Positions 25,458-34,311 of a stretch of 55,688 nt of DNA are shown piece by piece. The position numbers were made by a program, and so were the translations under genes. The notes under the pieces were generated by a model. It was not told the origin of the DNA. It worked only from the letters and a program-made list of their open reading frames with translations, and ran no database searches. The first letter of the stretch is position 1. Each line of letters opens with the position of its first letter. Location of the stretch: contig JAIMKR010000002.1 of the NCBI GenBank assembly GCA_020692325.1, positions 281,331 through 337,018 on the forward strand, written 5' to 3'. Source of the stretch: Desulfocurvus sp. (GTDB lineage: Bacteria; Desulfobacterota; Desulfovibrionia; Desulfovibrionales; Desulfovibrionaceae).

Positions 25458-27212
25458 TTATTCCGGCGCGATGCGCACACGCGAAGCGTTTTCGCGCACA
25501 TCCGTGGGCGCGTCCACTTCGCGCAGGCGATGCAGATGCTCGGCCAGCGCGTCGTGCTCCAGCAGGCCGGTGTCCACCCGGCCCCGCGCCACGGCCTTGA
25601 GTCCGGCCATGCCATCGCCGCCGCCGGCCAGGAAGTTGTCGACCACGAGGCGGTATGTCCCGGCGGGGTCGACGGGCGTCGTCGCGCCGTCGGCCGCGCG
25701 CAGCAGCAGCCCGTCGATGCGTTCGCCGAAGGCCCGGCGCGGGTGGATGGCGTAGACGAATCCAGACGGGTGGATGACGGGCAGTCTGCGCAGGTCTCCG
25801 TTGGCGGGCGGGCGGACGGTCAAGCGGAATTCGACGGCCTGCTCCAAAGCGGTTTTGAGCTGCGCCCCGGTGATATCCATGACCACGAGGGTGTTGCCGA
25901 AGGGCGAGACGGCCATGACCTCACCCATGGTGATGGGACCGGCCGGGATGTCGTGGCGGACGCCGCCCGCGCCCACCATGGCGATGCGCGCACCGGGCAC
26001 GGCCTCGCGGCAGGCGTCGGCGAGAACGGGACCTGGATCGGTGGGCGTGCCGCGAACGAGATCGACGAGGGCGCGCGCGCCGATGGGCGCGTTTTGCAGC
26101 GCCGCGACCTGCGCGTGGTATGGCGCGAGCTTGCGCAGCATGGCCGGGTCCTCGGCCGCGAACGTCACCACGCCGGAGGCGGTCAACCCGTCGCGCAGGG
26201 CGGCGTGCTCCGGCGAGGCTGGATTGACGGGGCGGCCGTCCTCCGCGAACGTTTCGCCCGCGATGAGCCTCGGCGCGGCGGTGAAGCCGACGACGCGCCC
26301 TGCGGCGTCGAAACGCATGTCGAGCAGGCCCAGCTCCTCGCCCCACCTCCAGGCCTGAACCACCAGCACCGGTCCGTCCGGCCCCCGCACTTCGGTGGGG
26401 TACGGTCCATCAGGCGTCAGCCCCAGCCGGCCGAGGATGGCCGCGTCGCCGAGGAGCGAATGGCTGTGCCCGCCCACGATGACGTCGATGCCGGGCACTT
26501 CGCGCGCCAGCGCCAGATCCTCGGCGTAGCCCAGGTGCGAGAGCACAACAATCTTGTTGATGTCGTGCGCGCGCAGTTCAATCATGATTTTCTTTAGCGA
26601 TTCCACAGGGTCGAGAAAACGTACCCGGCCCACGTCCCTGGTGATGCGCGGGGTGATGGGCGTGGTCAGCCCCACGATGGCGATTTTTTCTCCGGCGATT
26701 TTGCGGATGACGTAGGGCCGCAAACGTGCCGCGAGCTCCGGCTCGGCCGAGGCGTCCAGGTTGGCCGCGAGGATGGGGAAGCGCGCGTGGGCGAGCATGG
26801 CCGCCAGATGCGCCGGGCCACGATCGAACTCGTGGTTGCCGAGCGTCATGGCGTCGAAACCCAGGGCGTTGAGGAAGTCGAATTCGGCCGCGCCGCCGAA
26901 GACGTTGAAATAGAGCGTGCCCTGCACGGCGTCGCCAGCGTGCAAAGTCAGGAGTTGGGGGGCGTCCGTACGCGCGGCGTCCAGCGCGGTTTTGAGGCGC
27001 GCCATGCCACCCAGCGGAACGCGGCAGATGCGCTCCCCGCCCTCGGGAAGGCGCACGGCCAGACGTTTGGGCGTGGCCTCCAGGGCCGAATGCGTGTCGT
27101 TGATGTGGGCGATGGCGACCTCGACGGGCCGGTGGCCGGCGCAGGCGACCAGGAAGATGCACAGCGCCAGGCACAGGGCCGGGGCGGGACGGAGAAAGCG
27201 GAGTCGACGCAT
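25458..27212 (-). CDS. 5'-nucleotidase/2',3'-cyclic phosphodiesterase-type lipoprotein (UshA family)
   Basis: 584 residues. A lipoprotein signal (MRRLRFLRP, hydrophobic core, lipobox LVAC) anchors it to a membrane facing the periplasm. The metallophosphatase domain (about 35-330) shows the two-metal motifs IAHINDTHSAL, HAGDAVQGTLY, LGNHEFDRGP, VLSHLGY and GGHSHS. The C-terminal 5'-nucleotidase domain (about 350-580) carries the substrate region GGVRHDIPAGPITMGEVMAVSPFGN and the late DNFLAGGGDGM. It dephosphorylates extracellular nucleotides for nucleoside and phosphate uptake. Start 27212 is chosen because the signal peptide begins there; the frame is open further upstream. Monocistronic. Confidence 0.92.
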   Translation of the reverse strand: MRRLRFLRPAPALCLALCIFLVACAGHRPVEVAIAHINDTHSALEATPKRLAVRLPEGGERICRVPLGGMARLKTALDAARTDAPQLLTLHAGDAVQGTLYFNVFGGAAEFDFLNALGFDAMTLGNHEFDRGPAHLAAMLAHARFPILAANLDASAEPELAARLRPYVIRKIAGEKIAIVGLTTPITPRITRDVGRVRFLDPVESLKKIMIELRAHDINKIVVLSHLGYAEDLALAREVPGIDVIVGGHSHSLLGDAAILGRLGLTPDGPYPTEVRGPDGPVLVVQAWRWGEELGLLDMRFDAAGRVVGFTAAPRLIAGETFAEDGRPVNPASPEHAALRDGLTASGVVTFAAEDPAMLRKLAPYHAQVAALQNAPIGARALVDLVRGTPTDPGPVLADACREAVPGARIAMVGAGGVRHDIPAGPITMGEVMAVSPFGNTLVVMDITGAQLKTALEQAVEFRLTVRPPANGDLRRLPVIHPSGFVYAIHPRRAFGERIDGLLLRAADGATTPVDPAGTYRLVVDNFLAGGGDGMAGLKAVARGRVDTGLLEHDALAEHLHRLREVDAPTDVRENASRVRIAPE

Positions 27213-27928
27213 GTGGGGCCTCGGGAAGGCGTATTCCGGGCGCATCCCGGTGGCTTTGACCGTACGGCGATTCACGAACCGAGGCAACGCGTCCGTCGCG
27301 GCGATCGAATGGCGTCGGTGGAGATGCGCCGGGCGGTCACAGTTCATGCGATCGTCGGAAGATCATCAGCCTGTGGCGAAGGTGCGGAGTTGGACCCTCC
27401 GCATTCGGCGGCAATGGGGCGCGCTTCGTCCCGTCGTTTCGGGGCGATCGCCGCCGCCCGGGCTTTCCCCGACCAGCTCCGTGGGAAATCGCCGCGCCGC
27501 GCCTCCCGGGGGTTGACCTGCCGGGGCAAACGAGCTTTGAGTGTTCTTAGGTCGCGTCCAGGGAGGCAATACCGTGAACCGTTTTTCCCTTGCGTTGTCC
27601 CCTGTCGCTTTTGTCGTTCGCCGGGCGGATCGATGGATCCCAGCTCCGCCCGTCCGACATCGGCGGGACCCCGCCGGCCGAAATGCGTCGAGGAACCGGA
27701 GCCGCGTGGTTGTTCCGCCATCCGACGGGCCGCCGTCCGGTCCACGTGGCGCGTGTGGGGGAGGCCTAGGGCGGGCCGTCCCCCCGTCAGGGCTGTGGAC
27801 GAGACGCCCCGGGAGCGTCGTTGCCGGGCGCGATGGACCACGTCGATGAGGCTTGGCTTTCAGCGTCGATCCATTCTGATTCGATAGGCTTCCGGTTCGG
27901 ACTCGCGCCGGAGCCACGGGAGGTTGCG
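27213..27928. other. Long non-coding stretch before the FCD-domain gene
   Basis: 716 bp with no frame that looks like protein. No trace of the winged-helix half of a GntR regulator could be read in the 300 bp before the FCD gene; its frame is closed by a TAG near 27770. A TTGACC at about 27520 with TTTGAG 17 bp on is a weak promoter candidate. Nothing else is recognised. Confidence 0.5.
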
Positions 27929-28393
27929 ATGTTGCGTGGCGCGTTGCTTTCCAAGCTGTCGGAGCGGATGGCCGCGAACAACGGCCGGCGCATCAGGGAA
28001 ATCCTCGTCTTGCGTGAGATATTGGAACCGGAGATCGCGGCCATGGCCGCCATCAACGCCGTGCCGAGGGATCTCGCCCGGTTGGACGCCGTGCTGGCCG
28101 AGCAGGCGGCGGCCACGCCCGGTGAGTCGGACCTGGGGGACATCGATCTGCGTTTTCACCTGGATCTTGCGCACATCGCGAGAAACGAGGTGATTCTGGA
28201 AACGGTGTCCGTGCTGTACGACATGCTGCGGGAGTGCCGGGTCGCCCCCTTGCAGGGGCCGGAGCGTCAGCGGCTGTCTCTGGATGGGCACAGGGCCGTG
28301 CGCGACGCCCTTGCCGCCGGGGACGCGGACGCGGCGCGCCAGGCCATGCGCCGGCACCTCGAAACCATCGGCGCCGTGGCCGTCAAAGAGTGA
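27929..28393 (+). CDS. FCD-domain protein lacking the GntR helix-turn-helix
   Basis: 154 residues. The sequence is the all-helical ligand-binding FCD domain of FadR/GntR regulators: NNGRRIREILVLREILEPEIAAMAA, then DIDLRFHLDLAHIARNEVI with the metal-binding Asp/His, and SLDGHRAVRDALAAGDADAARQAMRRHLE. A full regulator would be about 240 residues with a DNA-binding N-terminus; here it is absent. Yet the ATG at 27929 has a good GGGAGG ribosome site. It is either a relic of a truncated regulator or a stand-alone ligand-binding protein. Only the domain assignment is firm. Confidence 0.72.
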   Translation: MLRGALLSKLSERMAANNGRRIREILVLREILEPEIAAMAAINAVPRDLARLDAVLAEQAAATPGESDLGDIDLRFHLDLAHIARNEVILETVSVLYDMLRECRVAPLQGPERQRLSLDGHRAVRDALAAGDADAARQAMRRHLETIGAVAVKE

Positions 28394-28467
28394 GCGAAGC
28401 TGCGACGGGGAGAGGGCGGGGCGTACGCCTGCGGGCTGGCGTGGATGTGGAGCTTTGACAATGAAAA

Positions 28468-28497
28468 AGCCCCTTACGACGATCATCGTAAGGGGCT
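28468..28497 (-). terminator. Rho-independent terminator of tRNA-Phe
   Basis: A perfect 12-bp stem AGCCCCTTACGA/TCGTAAGGGGCT with a 6-nt loop, followed on the minus strand by TTTTTCAT. It lies 8 nt after the tRNA-Phe 3' end. It may also stop plus-strand transcripts from the FCD gene, less efficiently (no good T run there). Confidence 0.88.
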
Positions 28498-28505
28498 GAT
28501 TCTTC

Positions 28506-28581
28506 TGGTGCCGAGGGAGAGAATTGAACTCCCCACACGGGGATTTTCAGTCCCCTGCTCTACCAACTGAGCTACCTCGGC
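28506..28581 (-). tRNA. tRNA-Phe (GAA anticodon)
   Basis: A 76-nt cloverleaf with encoded CCA. The acceptor is GCCGAGG/CCTCGGC, the D arm AGCTCAGTTGGTAGAGC, and the anticodon stem-loop GGGGACTGAAAATCCCC with GAA. The T loop is TTCAATT. Confidence 0.97.
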
Positions 28582-28596
28582 AGGCGTGAGAAGGGT

Positions 28597-28625
28597 CAAG
28601 TATCGAAGCTCGACGGTCTTGGCAA
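28597..28625 (-). promoter_or_regulatory. Likely promoter of tRNA-Phe
   Basis: The minus strand has TTGCCA (28625-28620), a 17-bp spacer, and TACTTG (28602-28597), ending about 16 nt before the tRNA 5' end. Spacing is ideal and the -10 is imperfect. Confidence 0.45.
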
Positions 28626-28661
28626 GGAAAAAATGCTAAATCCCATGGATTTTTCCCCCGG

Positions 28662-28859
28662 CTACAGCTCGCGGACGATCATCGTGGCCAGCGATCGCGC
28701 CAGATCCTTCACGTCTGGCCGGTAGATCCCCTTACGAATCTGAGCCTTCAGGCTGTCGAGATACTCGCTCCGGTCCATTGCCCCGTCCGTCTGGCCGACC
28801 GCCTGCGTTGGCGGTCGGCCGGAGGCGGAATCTCCCGCTCCCTGCGCATGGTCGGTCAT
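28662..28859 (-). CDS. FlgM-like anti-sigma-28 factor (putative)
   Basis: 65 residues, shorter than typical FlgM (90-100). The C-terminal 38 residues (MDRSEYLDSLKAQIRKGIYRPDVKDLARSLATMIV) follow the FlgM pattern: R-S/E helix, LK-x-x-I-x-x-G-x-Y-x-x-D, then an Ala/Leu helix that binds FliA. The N-terminus is Gly/Ser/Gln-rich and disordered, as in FlgM. The ATG at 28859 follows GGAGG; an upstream ATG at 28901 lacks a ribosome site. A FliA-type promoter lies about 200 nt upstream, which supports a flagellar role. It is isolated from other flagellar genes here. Confidence 0.58.
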   Translation of the reverse strand: MTDHAQGAGDSASGRPPTQAVGQTDGAMDRSEYLDSLKAQIRKGIYRPDVKDLARSLATMIVREL

Positions 28860-28901
28860 CTGACCCCCCCTCCCTGTCGGTCCCTTTCCGCGCGTGGTCA
28901 T

Positions 28902-29308
28902 GGTCGGTCGGACCTGCGCGCGGAGGGCGGGTGGGAACTGTCGACGGAGGGGGCTCGCGCCCCCGCCCGATTCGCGGCGAACTCCCTTTCACCCGCCAGG
29001 CGGCCCTGATCCTGAGCCACCCGCAGCGACGACGGTCGGTCGTCCTCGCTGCTGTGAACCCCTTATCGGCGTGGGACCGGTCCCTGATTAGGGGCCGTGC
29101 CGGTGAATCCATTGTCTGTAATTTAATATGCAATATCTTAGGGGTATGCGAAGTCTGCCGCTCCTCACGCGTCCCCTGGGTCTCTGGTTGTTCTTTGATG
29201 TACGGATTCTGAGCCGTGCCGTGGGCGCGATTTGCGTAATTATGAAGTTGACATTCAATTTCATTTTATGCAGAAGGAAAGGGCGCGGCGAATGCGGCGA
29301 AAGGGGGG
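28902..29308. other. Intergenic region between FlgM-like and HD-GYP genes
   Basis: About 400 bp without a convincing gene. It holds the FliA-type promoter facing left (29063-29090) and an AT-richer half (about 29110-29280). In that half TTGACA at about 29252 could serve the HD-GYP gene, without a clear -10 at 17 bp. Confidence 0.5.
29063..29090 (-). promoter_or_regulatory. FliA (sigma-28) type promoter
   Basis: The minus strand carries the full -10 consensus GCCGATAA (29070-29063), with TAAT (29090-29087) 16 bp upstream as a near match to the -35 TAAA. The spacer contains a perfect palindrome GGGACCGGTCCC (29073-29084). It is oriented towards the FlgM-like gene. Confidence 0.55.
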
Positions 29309-30052
29309 ATGGATATGCTCATGGAGGCTGGAGGCGGGACGCCTCATCGCGCGAAGGCGGCAATCGAGCCGCCGGCTTTCGTTGGCGGCTGCACGGGGAT
29401 CACCGCTTGTACGGTCGGCACGGCCCACGAACTGGCCGAAAGCCTGGGTCGCGCCGTGGACGCCCGGGACAGCCGGCTGTTCCGTCACTCCGAGGTGGTG
29501 GCCGATCTCGCGAGTCTGCTTGCCAGGGCTTATGGCCTCACGGCATTGCAGGCGCGCATGGTCCACATGGCCGGCCATCTGCATGACATCGGCAAGATCG
29601 GTATTCCCGACAGCATATTGCGCAAACCCGGTCCGCTCACGTCGCCCGAATGGGAGATCATGCGCCGGCACCCGGCCATTGGCGCGGAGATTTTACGGCC
29701 GGTTCGGATTTTTTGTGGTCGTCTCGGTGTGTGCGACATCGTTCTGGCGCACCACGAGCGCCACGATGGCAGTGGATACCCGAACGGTCTGCGTGGCGCG
29801 GACATTCCACTGGGCGCACGCATAGTGGCCGTGGCCGATGTCTTTTCGGCCATGACGGAGGACAGACCGTACCGTCGGGGGATGGGCCTCGCCGACGCGG
29901 TTGAGGAGATCCGGCGCGGGGCCGGGAGCCTGTTCGATCCTGATGTTGTGCGCGACCTGCTTGGCCTGAGGCCGGTCCTGCCGGAGCTGATCGCCAAGGG
30001 CGCCCGCCCCGCCCGTCCGGCCGAGGATTTTTCCGCTTACGATTCCGCCTGA
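29309..30052 (+). CDS. HD-GYP domain cyclic-di-GMP phosphodiesterase
   Basis: 247 residues. It is almost entirely one HD-GYP domain: HSEVVADLASLLA (about 60), the HD dyad in GHLHDIGKIGIPD (His92, Asp93), HPAIGAEIL, then HHERHDGSGYPNGL (148-161) carrying the GYP motif, and ARIVAVADVFSAMTEDRPYR. All metal ligands are present, so it should be an active enzyme hydrolysing c-di-GMP to GMP or pGpG. No receiver or membrane domain is attached; the first 45 residues have no recognisable fold. Start at 29309, or at the ATG two codons on, better spaced from AAGGGGGG. Monocistronic. Confidence 0.93.
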   Translation: MDMLMEAGGGTPHRAKAAIEPPAFVGGCTGITACTVGTAHELAESLGRAVDARDSRLFRHSEVVADLASLLARAYGLTALQARMVHMAGHLHDIGKIGIPDSILRKPGPLTSPEWEIMRRHPAIGAEILRPVRIFCGRLGVCDIVLAHHERHDGSGYPNGLRGADIPLGARIVAVADVFSAMTEDRPYRRGMGLADAVEEIRRGAGSLFDPDVVRDLLGLRPVLPELIAKGARPARPAEDFSAYDSA

Positions 30053-30082
30053 GAACTCCCTCGACGTCCTCCCTCCTGACGC

Positions 30083-30122
30083 GAGAGGCGGCCCGGCAAG
30101 AGACGATGCTGGACCGCCTCTC
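30083..30122 (+). terminator. Terminator of the HD-GYP gene
   Basis: A 9-bp stem GAGAGGCGG (30083-30091) and CCGCCTCTC (30114-30122), followed by CCCTTTTC. It lies 30 nt after the HD-GYP stop codon. Confidence 0.6.
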
Positions 30123-30158
30123 CCCTTTTCGTCTGGCTCCTTGCCGCGATGCGGGCGC

Positions 30159-30197
30159 GAAAAAGGCCGGAGGCGCAATACGCATCCGGCCTTTTTC
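30159..30197. terminator. Bidirectional rho-independent terminator
   Basis: A perfect 13-bp stem GAAAAAGGCCGGA/TCCGGCCTTTTTC with a 13-nt loop and T runs in both orientations. It separates the convergent HD-GYP and SPOR-protein genes. Confidence 0.9.
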
Positions 30198-30286
30198 GTT
30201 TGTCGTGCCGTGACTTGAGAATGCGGCGAGAGCGGGCTGGCCTGCCGAAGCCTGGCCACGGGCAGGGGGGGAGTCGCTTAGTTTTC

Positions 30287-31114
30287 TTAGATCGGGTCCT
30301 TGGAGCGCATGACGAGCTTTTGCGCGCCGAGCGTGGCGAGCTTGGCCTTGAGGCCGCGCGTGTCCGTGGGGGTGCCGCGGAAGAACACCACAACGCGGTA
30401 CCAGGGCTTGCCGTCCGAGACGCCGCTTTCGATGTCGCCCTTGATGCCGAGGCCCTTGACGCGCTTGAGGTAGGCCTTGGCCTCGTCGGTGCTGGGGAAG
30501 CTGGCCACCTGGTAAGCGTAGTCGTAGCGCTGGGTGTCGGGATCGGGCGGCCGTTCGTCCCTGGCCTTTTTCGCAGCCTTGTCGGCCTCGGCCTTGGCGG
30601 CCTTTTGATCCTTCGTCTTTTCAGACGCCTTTTTGTCGGCCAACTCCGCGGCCTTGCGGTCGGCCTGGGCGCGCTCGTCCCTTTTGGCCTCGGCCTTGTT
30701 TTCGGCTTTGGCCTTGGCCTCAGCTTTGGCCTTGACCTTGGCATCGGTTTTGTCCGCGGGCTTGGAGGCCGGGGCGGCTTCGGCCTTGGTCGTGGCGTTG
30801 GAGTCGTCGTCGGCGGCGCGGACCGGTGCTGGGGTGCGGTGGTTCAACTGATCGGGGTAGCCGAGGTCCTCGGGCGCGAGCACTTTCTCCGTCGGGGCGG
30901 GACGGGACATGGGGTCCTTGGGCATCATGCCGGCGACCACGGGCACCACCGTTTCGGGTCGATGGCCCTGGCCCACCATCACCCCGAGGATGAAGAACAG
31001 CGTCAGCGCCAGGGCTGTCGCCGTGAGCAGCACGGCCATTTCCCCAAAGCTGAGGTTGAACGAGTACATCTTGCCCGAGGCGTGAGGGTCCCTGAGGCGG
31101 ATCGGCGCGGTCAT
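30287..31114 (-). CDS. SPOR-domain inner-membrane protein
   Basis: 275 residues. A short cytosolic N-terminus is followed by one transmembrane helix (about 25-47, EMAVLLTATALALTLFFILGVMVG). Then comes a long Lys/Ala/Glu-rich periplasmic linker (about 100-190, likely extended helix). A C-terminal SPOR domain (about 198-275, YAYQVASFPSTDEAKAYLKRV and YRVVVFFRGTPT) follows. SPOR domains bind denuded peptidoglycan at division sites, as in FtsN/DamX-type proteins. It lies 33 nt after argS and is the last gene of the long minus-strand run; this argS-SPOR pairing is common in related genomes. Confidence 0.9.
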   Translation of the reverse strand: MTAPIRLRDPHASGKMYSFNLSFGEMAVLLTATALALTLFFILGVMVGQGHRPETVVPVVAGMMPKDPMSRPAPTEKVLAPEDLGYPDQLNHRTPAPVRAADDDSNATTKAEAAPASKPADKTDAKVKAKAEAKAKAENKAEAKRDERAQADRKAAELADKKASEKTKDQKAAKAEADKAAKKARDERPPDPDTQRYDYAYQVASFPSTDEAKAYLKRVKGLGIKGDIESGVSDGKPWYRVVVFFRGTPTDTRGLKAKLATLGAQKLVMRSKDPI

Positions 31115-31147
31115 GTCGCGGAGGCTCCTTGGTTGTGCTGGCCGGAA

Positions 31148-32830
31148 TCAGGCTGCGGGGGATTCCTCGGCCACCTGATCCATGCGTTCCGGGGCTTCCA
31201 CGCCGAGCAGATCCAGCCCGGCGGCCAGCGTTGCGGCTACGCACGAAAGCAGCAGCAGCCGCGCCGAGGCGACTTCGGGCCCGGCGGAGAGCACGTGGTG
31301 CTGCGTATAGTATTTGTGCAGCCCGGCCGCAAGCTCCGTGAGGTAGTGGCTGATGACGTGCGGGGCAAGACCCTGCGCCGCGCTGGCCACCACGTCGGGG
31401 AAGCGCTCCATCTGCCGACACAGCTCCAGGTCGTCGGGCGTGTCCAGCGCAGTCAGGCAGGCCGCGCCGGGTGCGGCGGGCGCGATGCCGGCGGCCGCGC
31501 CCTTGGCCAGCATGGAGTGTACGCGGGCGTAGGCGTACTGCACGTAGTACACGGGGTTGTCCATGCTCTTGCGGCGCACCACCTCGAGGTCGAACTCCAG
31601 CGGGGAATCGCTCTTGCGCGAGAGAAACAGGAAGCGCGCGGCGTCCGCGCCAACGTAAGCCACAACATCGGCCAGCGTCTCGAATTTGCCGGCGCGGGTG
31701 CTCATGGCGATTTGCTCGCCGTCCTTGAGCAGGCTGACGAGCTGCACGAGGATGACGGTGAGCGCGCCCTGCCTGCCCAGCGCCGTGACGGCCGCCTGCA
31801 TCCGTGGCACATAACCGTGGTGGTCTGCTCCCCAGATGTCGATGACGCGGTCGAAGCCGCGCCGGAATTTGTCATGATGATAGGCGATGTCCGAGGCGAA
31901 GTACGTGAGCTCGCCCGTGGACTTGCGCAGCACGCGGTCCTTGTCGTCGCCGAGTTCGGTGGTGCGGAACCACAGGGCCCCGTCCTTCTCGAAGGTCAGC
32001 CCGCGTGATTTGAGATCGGCGAAGGCCTCGTCGATGCGGCCGGCGTCCACCAGGCTCTTCTCGGAGAACCACACGTCGTGACGCACGCGGAAGTCGGTTA
32101 GATCCTGCTTGATGCCGGCCATGATCCCGCCCACGGCCTCGCGGAAGCAGATGTCGATGGCCTGCTTTTCCGGCATGTCGAGGATGGTCGGATTCTCGCG
32201 CTTCACCCGGGCGGCGATGTCCTTGATGTAGTCGCCCCGGTAGAAGTCGTCGAGGTCGGGGATGGACGGGTCGGTCATCTGGCGCAGGCGCAGCCACACG
32301 GAATCGCCCAGGATGCGCATTTGTCTGCCGGCGTCGTTGATGTAGTACTCGCAGGACACGTCATGGCCGGTCTTGCGCAGGAGCCGGGCGATGCTGTCGC
32401 CCAGGGCCGCGCCGCGGCCGTGGCCGATGTGCAGCGGCCCCGTGGGGTTGGCGGAGACGTATTCCACCTGCACGCGTTCGCCGTGGCCCAGGTCTGATTC
32501 GCCATAGGCCGTGCCGGCGGCGGAGACGTCCGCGAGGATGCCGCGCCAGAACTCCGGCGCGAAGGTGATGTTCAAAAATCCCGGGCCGGCCACATCCACG
32601 CGCTCGATGCGTCCGCCTTCGTCGTGGGCGCGCAGGTCCGTCGCGATGGCCTCGGCGATGTCGCGCGGCTTCTTTTCGGCCGCGCCGGCCAGCAGCATGG
32701 CCACGTTGGCCGAGTAATCGCCGAACTTGCGTTCGCGCGGGGGCTCGATGATGGTCTTGTCCGGCCAGGGCAGATCCAGGCGGCCAAGGGCCGCGCGCAG
32801 GGCTTCCTCGAAATAGTGCTTGGCTTTCAT
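31148..32830 (-). CDS. argS: Arginyl-tRNA synthetase
   Basis: 560 residues, class Ia synthetase charging tRNA-Arg. An N-terminal ArgS-specific domain is followed by the HIGH motif in [16 protein letters not shown] (about 128-143). The KMSKS position reads MSTRAGKF, the degenerate form typical of ArgRS. The C-terminal DALR anticodon-binding domain has [11 protein letters not shown] and [12 protein letters not shown] near its end. The ATG at 32830 ([11 protein letters not shown]) follows AGGGGA; frames upstream are not part of the protein. It sits 29 nt downstream of the radical SAM gene. Confidence 0.97.
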   Translation of the reverse strand: MKAKHYFEEALRAALGRLDLPWPDKTIIEPPRERKFGDYSANVAMLLAGAAEKKPRDIAEAIATDLRAHDEGGRIERVDVAGPGFLNITFAPEFWRGILADVSAAGTAYGESDLGHGERVQVEYVSANPTGPLHIGHGRGAALGDSIARLLRKTGHDVSCEYYINDAGRQMRILGDSVWLRLRQMTDPSIPDLDDFYRGDYIKDIAARVKRENPTILDMPEKQAIDICFREAVGGIMAGIKQDLTDFRVRHDVWFSEKSLVDAGRIDEAFADLKSRGLTFEKDGALWFRTTELGDDKDRVLRKSTGELTYFASDIAYHHDKFRRGFDRVIDIWGADHHGYVPRMQAAVTALGRQGALTVILVQLVSLLKDGEQIAMSTRAGKFETLADVVAYVGADAARFLFLSRKSDSPLEFDLEVVRRKSMDNPVYYVQYAYARVHSMLAKGAAAGIAPAAPGAACLTALDTPDDLELCRQMERFPDVVASAAQGLAPHVISHYLTELAAGLHKYYTQHHVLSAGPEVASARLLLLSCVAATLAAGLDLLGVEAPERMDQVAEESPAA

Positions 32831-32859
32831 GCGTTCCCCTTTGAAAAAGCTGCCCCTGC

Positions 32860-34311
32860 CTAGCAGATTTCCCGCGTGGAGCAAAGCCCGTGCCCGCGTG
32901 GCTCGGCGGGCCCGCCGTCCGGCCCGGTTTGCCCGCCGGAGGCGCACAGAACGATGTCCGGTACGTCCCGGAAAAGCACGGTCAAGCCGAGGGCCGTGTA
33001 TCCGGCCGTGAGAGCGCCTTTCTGCCCCAGCGCCTCCCCTTGCAGGCGGCGCGGCAGCACAAGGGTGTCCGCTAGTTCCGACAGTCCCGCTCTTTCCCGC
33101 GCGACGATCCGCAGCAGCGCTCCGGCCCGCGCCATCTGGCCCAGCGCCGGGCGTCTGGGCCCGGCCAGCACAGCCAGCCCCGCCTGCTCGTGCAGGCCGA
33201 TGCGCGCCACGCGCACGCCCGCCCGCCAGAGGATGGGCAGCGCGTCCGCGAGGGCGTCGATTGTGGCTTCGAGTGGCCACGGCGTGAATTCCCGGGCGCG
33301 CCACATGTCCGCCAGTTCCGTGCCCTCCAGCACCAGACAGGGGTACAGCCGCGTCAGCTCCGGCGCGAGGTCGGCTGTGGTGGCGATGTCGCGCCGGAAG
33401 GCCTCCGCGTTTTGCCCTGGCATTCCGGGCATGAGCTGTATGCCAAGGGACAGACCTGCCGCGCGCACGCTGTCGCAGGCCGCGCGCGCCGTCGCGCCCG
33501 TGTAGCCCCGGCGCGAGGCGGCCAACGCAGCGTCGTCGAAGCTCTGCACGCCAAGCTCCACCAACGAAAGCCCCAGGTCGCGGAGTTCGGCCAGACTGTG
33601 CGTGTCCACCGCGTCCGGTCGCGTGGAGCAGCGTACGCGCGAAAGCCGGCCCGACTCGACGAGCGGCCGCGCGAGTTTCAGGAAGCGCCGGGGCCAGGGA
33701 TCGGGCAGGGCCGTGAAGGTGCCGCCGTAGAAGGCCAGCTCCGGCGCGGGGCTTTCCGGTTCCGAAGGGGCGGACGCCGTCGGAAGGTCGGCCAGCCGGC
33801 GGGCCAGCCGTTCATGGATGACGGGCAGTGGCTCCGGCGGCTGGCCGGTTTGGGCGCGCTGGTCGCAGAACACGCAGCGGCCCGGGCAGCCCGCGAAGGG
33901 CAGAAAAACCGGCAGAACGATGCGACGTGGACCGCGAGGCGGCTCCGGGTGGGGAAAGCGTGCCAGGATGACGCATTGCCGGGGCGGGCCGGCGGGGCCG
34001 CTTGAACCGCTCGAATCGTTCGCATTGCGTGGGCCGGCTGGGCCGGCTGGGCCGGATGAGTCGGATGAACCGGATGGACGGAATAGGTCTGACGGGCGGC
34101 GACAGGCATGGCCGTCACGCGCGTGACCGTGACTGTGGCTGTTTCCCCTTGCGGTGCCGGGCATGGCGTCCGAAGTGGAGGACCCGCCGGGATCGGGCGT
34201 ATCGGCGGTTTCATGCGCCGTTCCCGCGTCGAGGCGGAGGGGCGTTTCGCTTGCCGCCGTCGCCGCGTCGCGGTCCGGCACCGCCGCGCCTTTCGTTCGT
34301 GATGCGCTCAC
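32860..34311 (-). CDS. Radical SAM protein with collagen-like low-complexity N-terminus
   Basis: 483 residues. The catalytic part starts near residue 112 and has the radical SAM cluster C142-x3-C146-x2-C149 (GCPGRCVFC), then [26 protein letters not shown] and QLMPGMPGQ, resembling the Elp3/COG1243-type branch. The first 110 residues are disordered and rich in His, Ser, Gly and Pro with GPAGPAGP and [11 protein letters not shown] units. The GTG start at 34311 overlaps the ABC ATPase stop (GTGA), supporting coupled translation and hence the long N-terminus; a later start is possible. Substrate unknown; the gene lies between an ABC ATPase and argS. Confidence 0.82.
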   Translation of the reverse strand: MSASRTKGAAVPDRDAATAASETPLRLDAGTAHETADTPDPGGSSTSDAMPGTARGNSHSHGHARDGHACRRPSDLFRPSGSSDSSGPAGPAGPRNANDSSGSSGPAGPPRQCVILARFPHPEPPRGPRRIVLPVFLPFAGCPGRCVFCDQRAQTGQPPEPLPVIHERLARRLADLPTASAPSEPESPAPELAFYGGTFTALPDPWPRRFLKLARPLVESGRLSRVRCSTRPDAVDTHSLAELRDLGLSLVELGVQSFDDAALAASRRGYTGATARAACDSVRAAGLSLGIQLMPGMPGQNAEAFRRDIATTADLAPELTRLYPCLVLEGTELADMWRAREFTPWPLEATIDALADALPILWRAGVRVARIGLHEQAGLAVLAGPRRPALGQMARAGALLRIVARERAGLSELADTLVLPRRLQGEALGQKGALTAGYTALGLTVLFRDVPDIVLCASGGQTGPDGGPAEPRGHGLCSTREIC

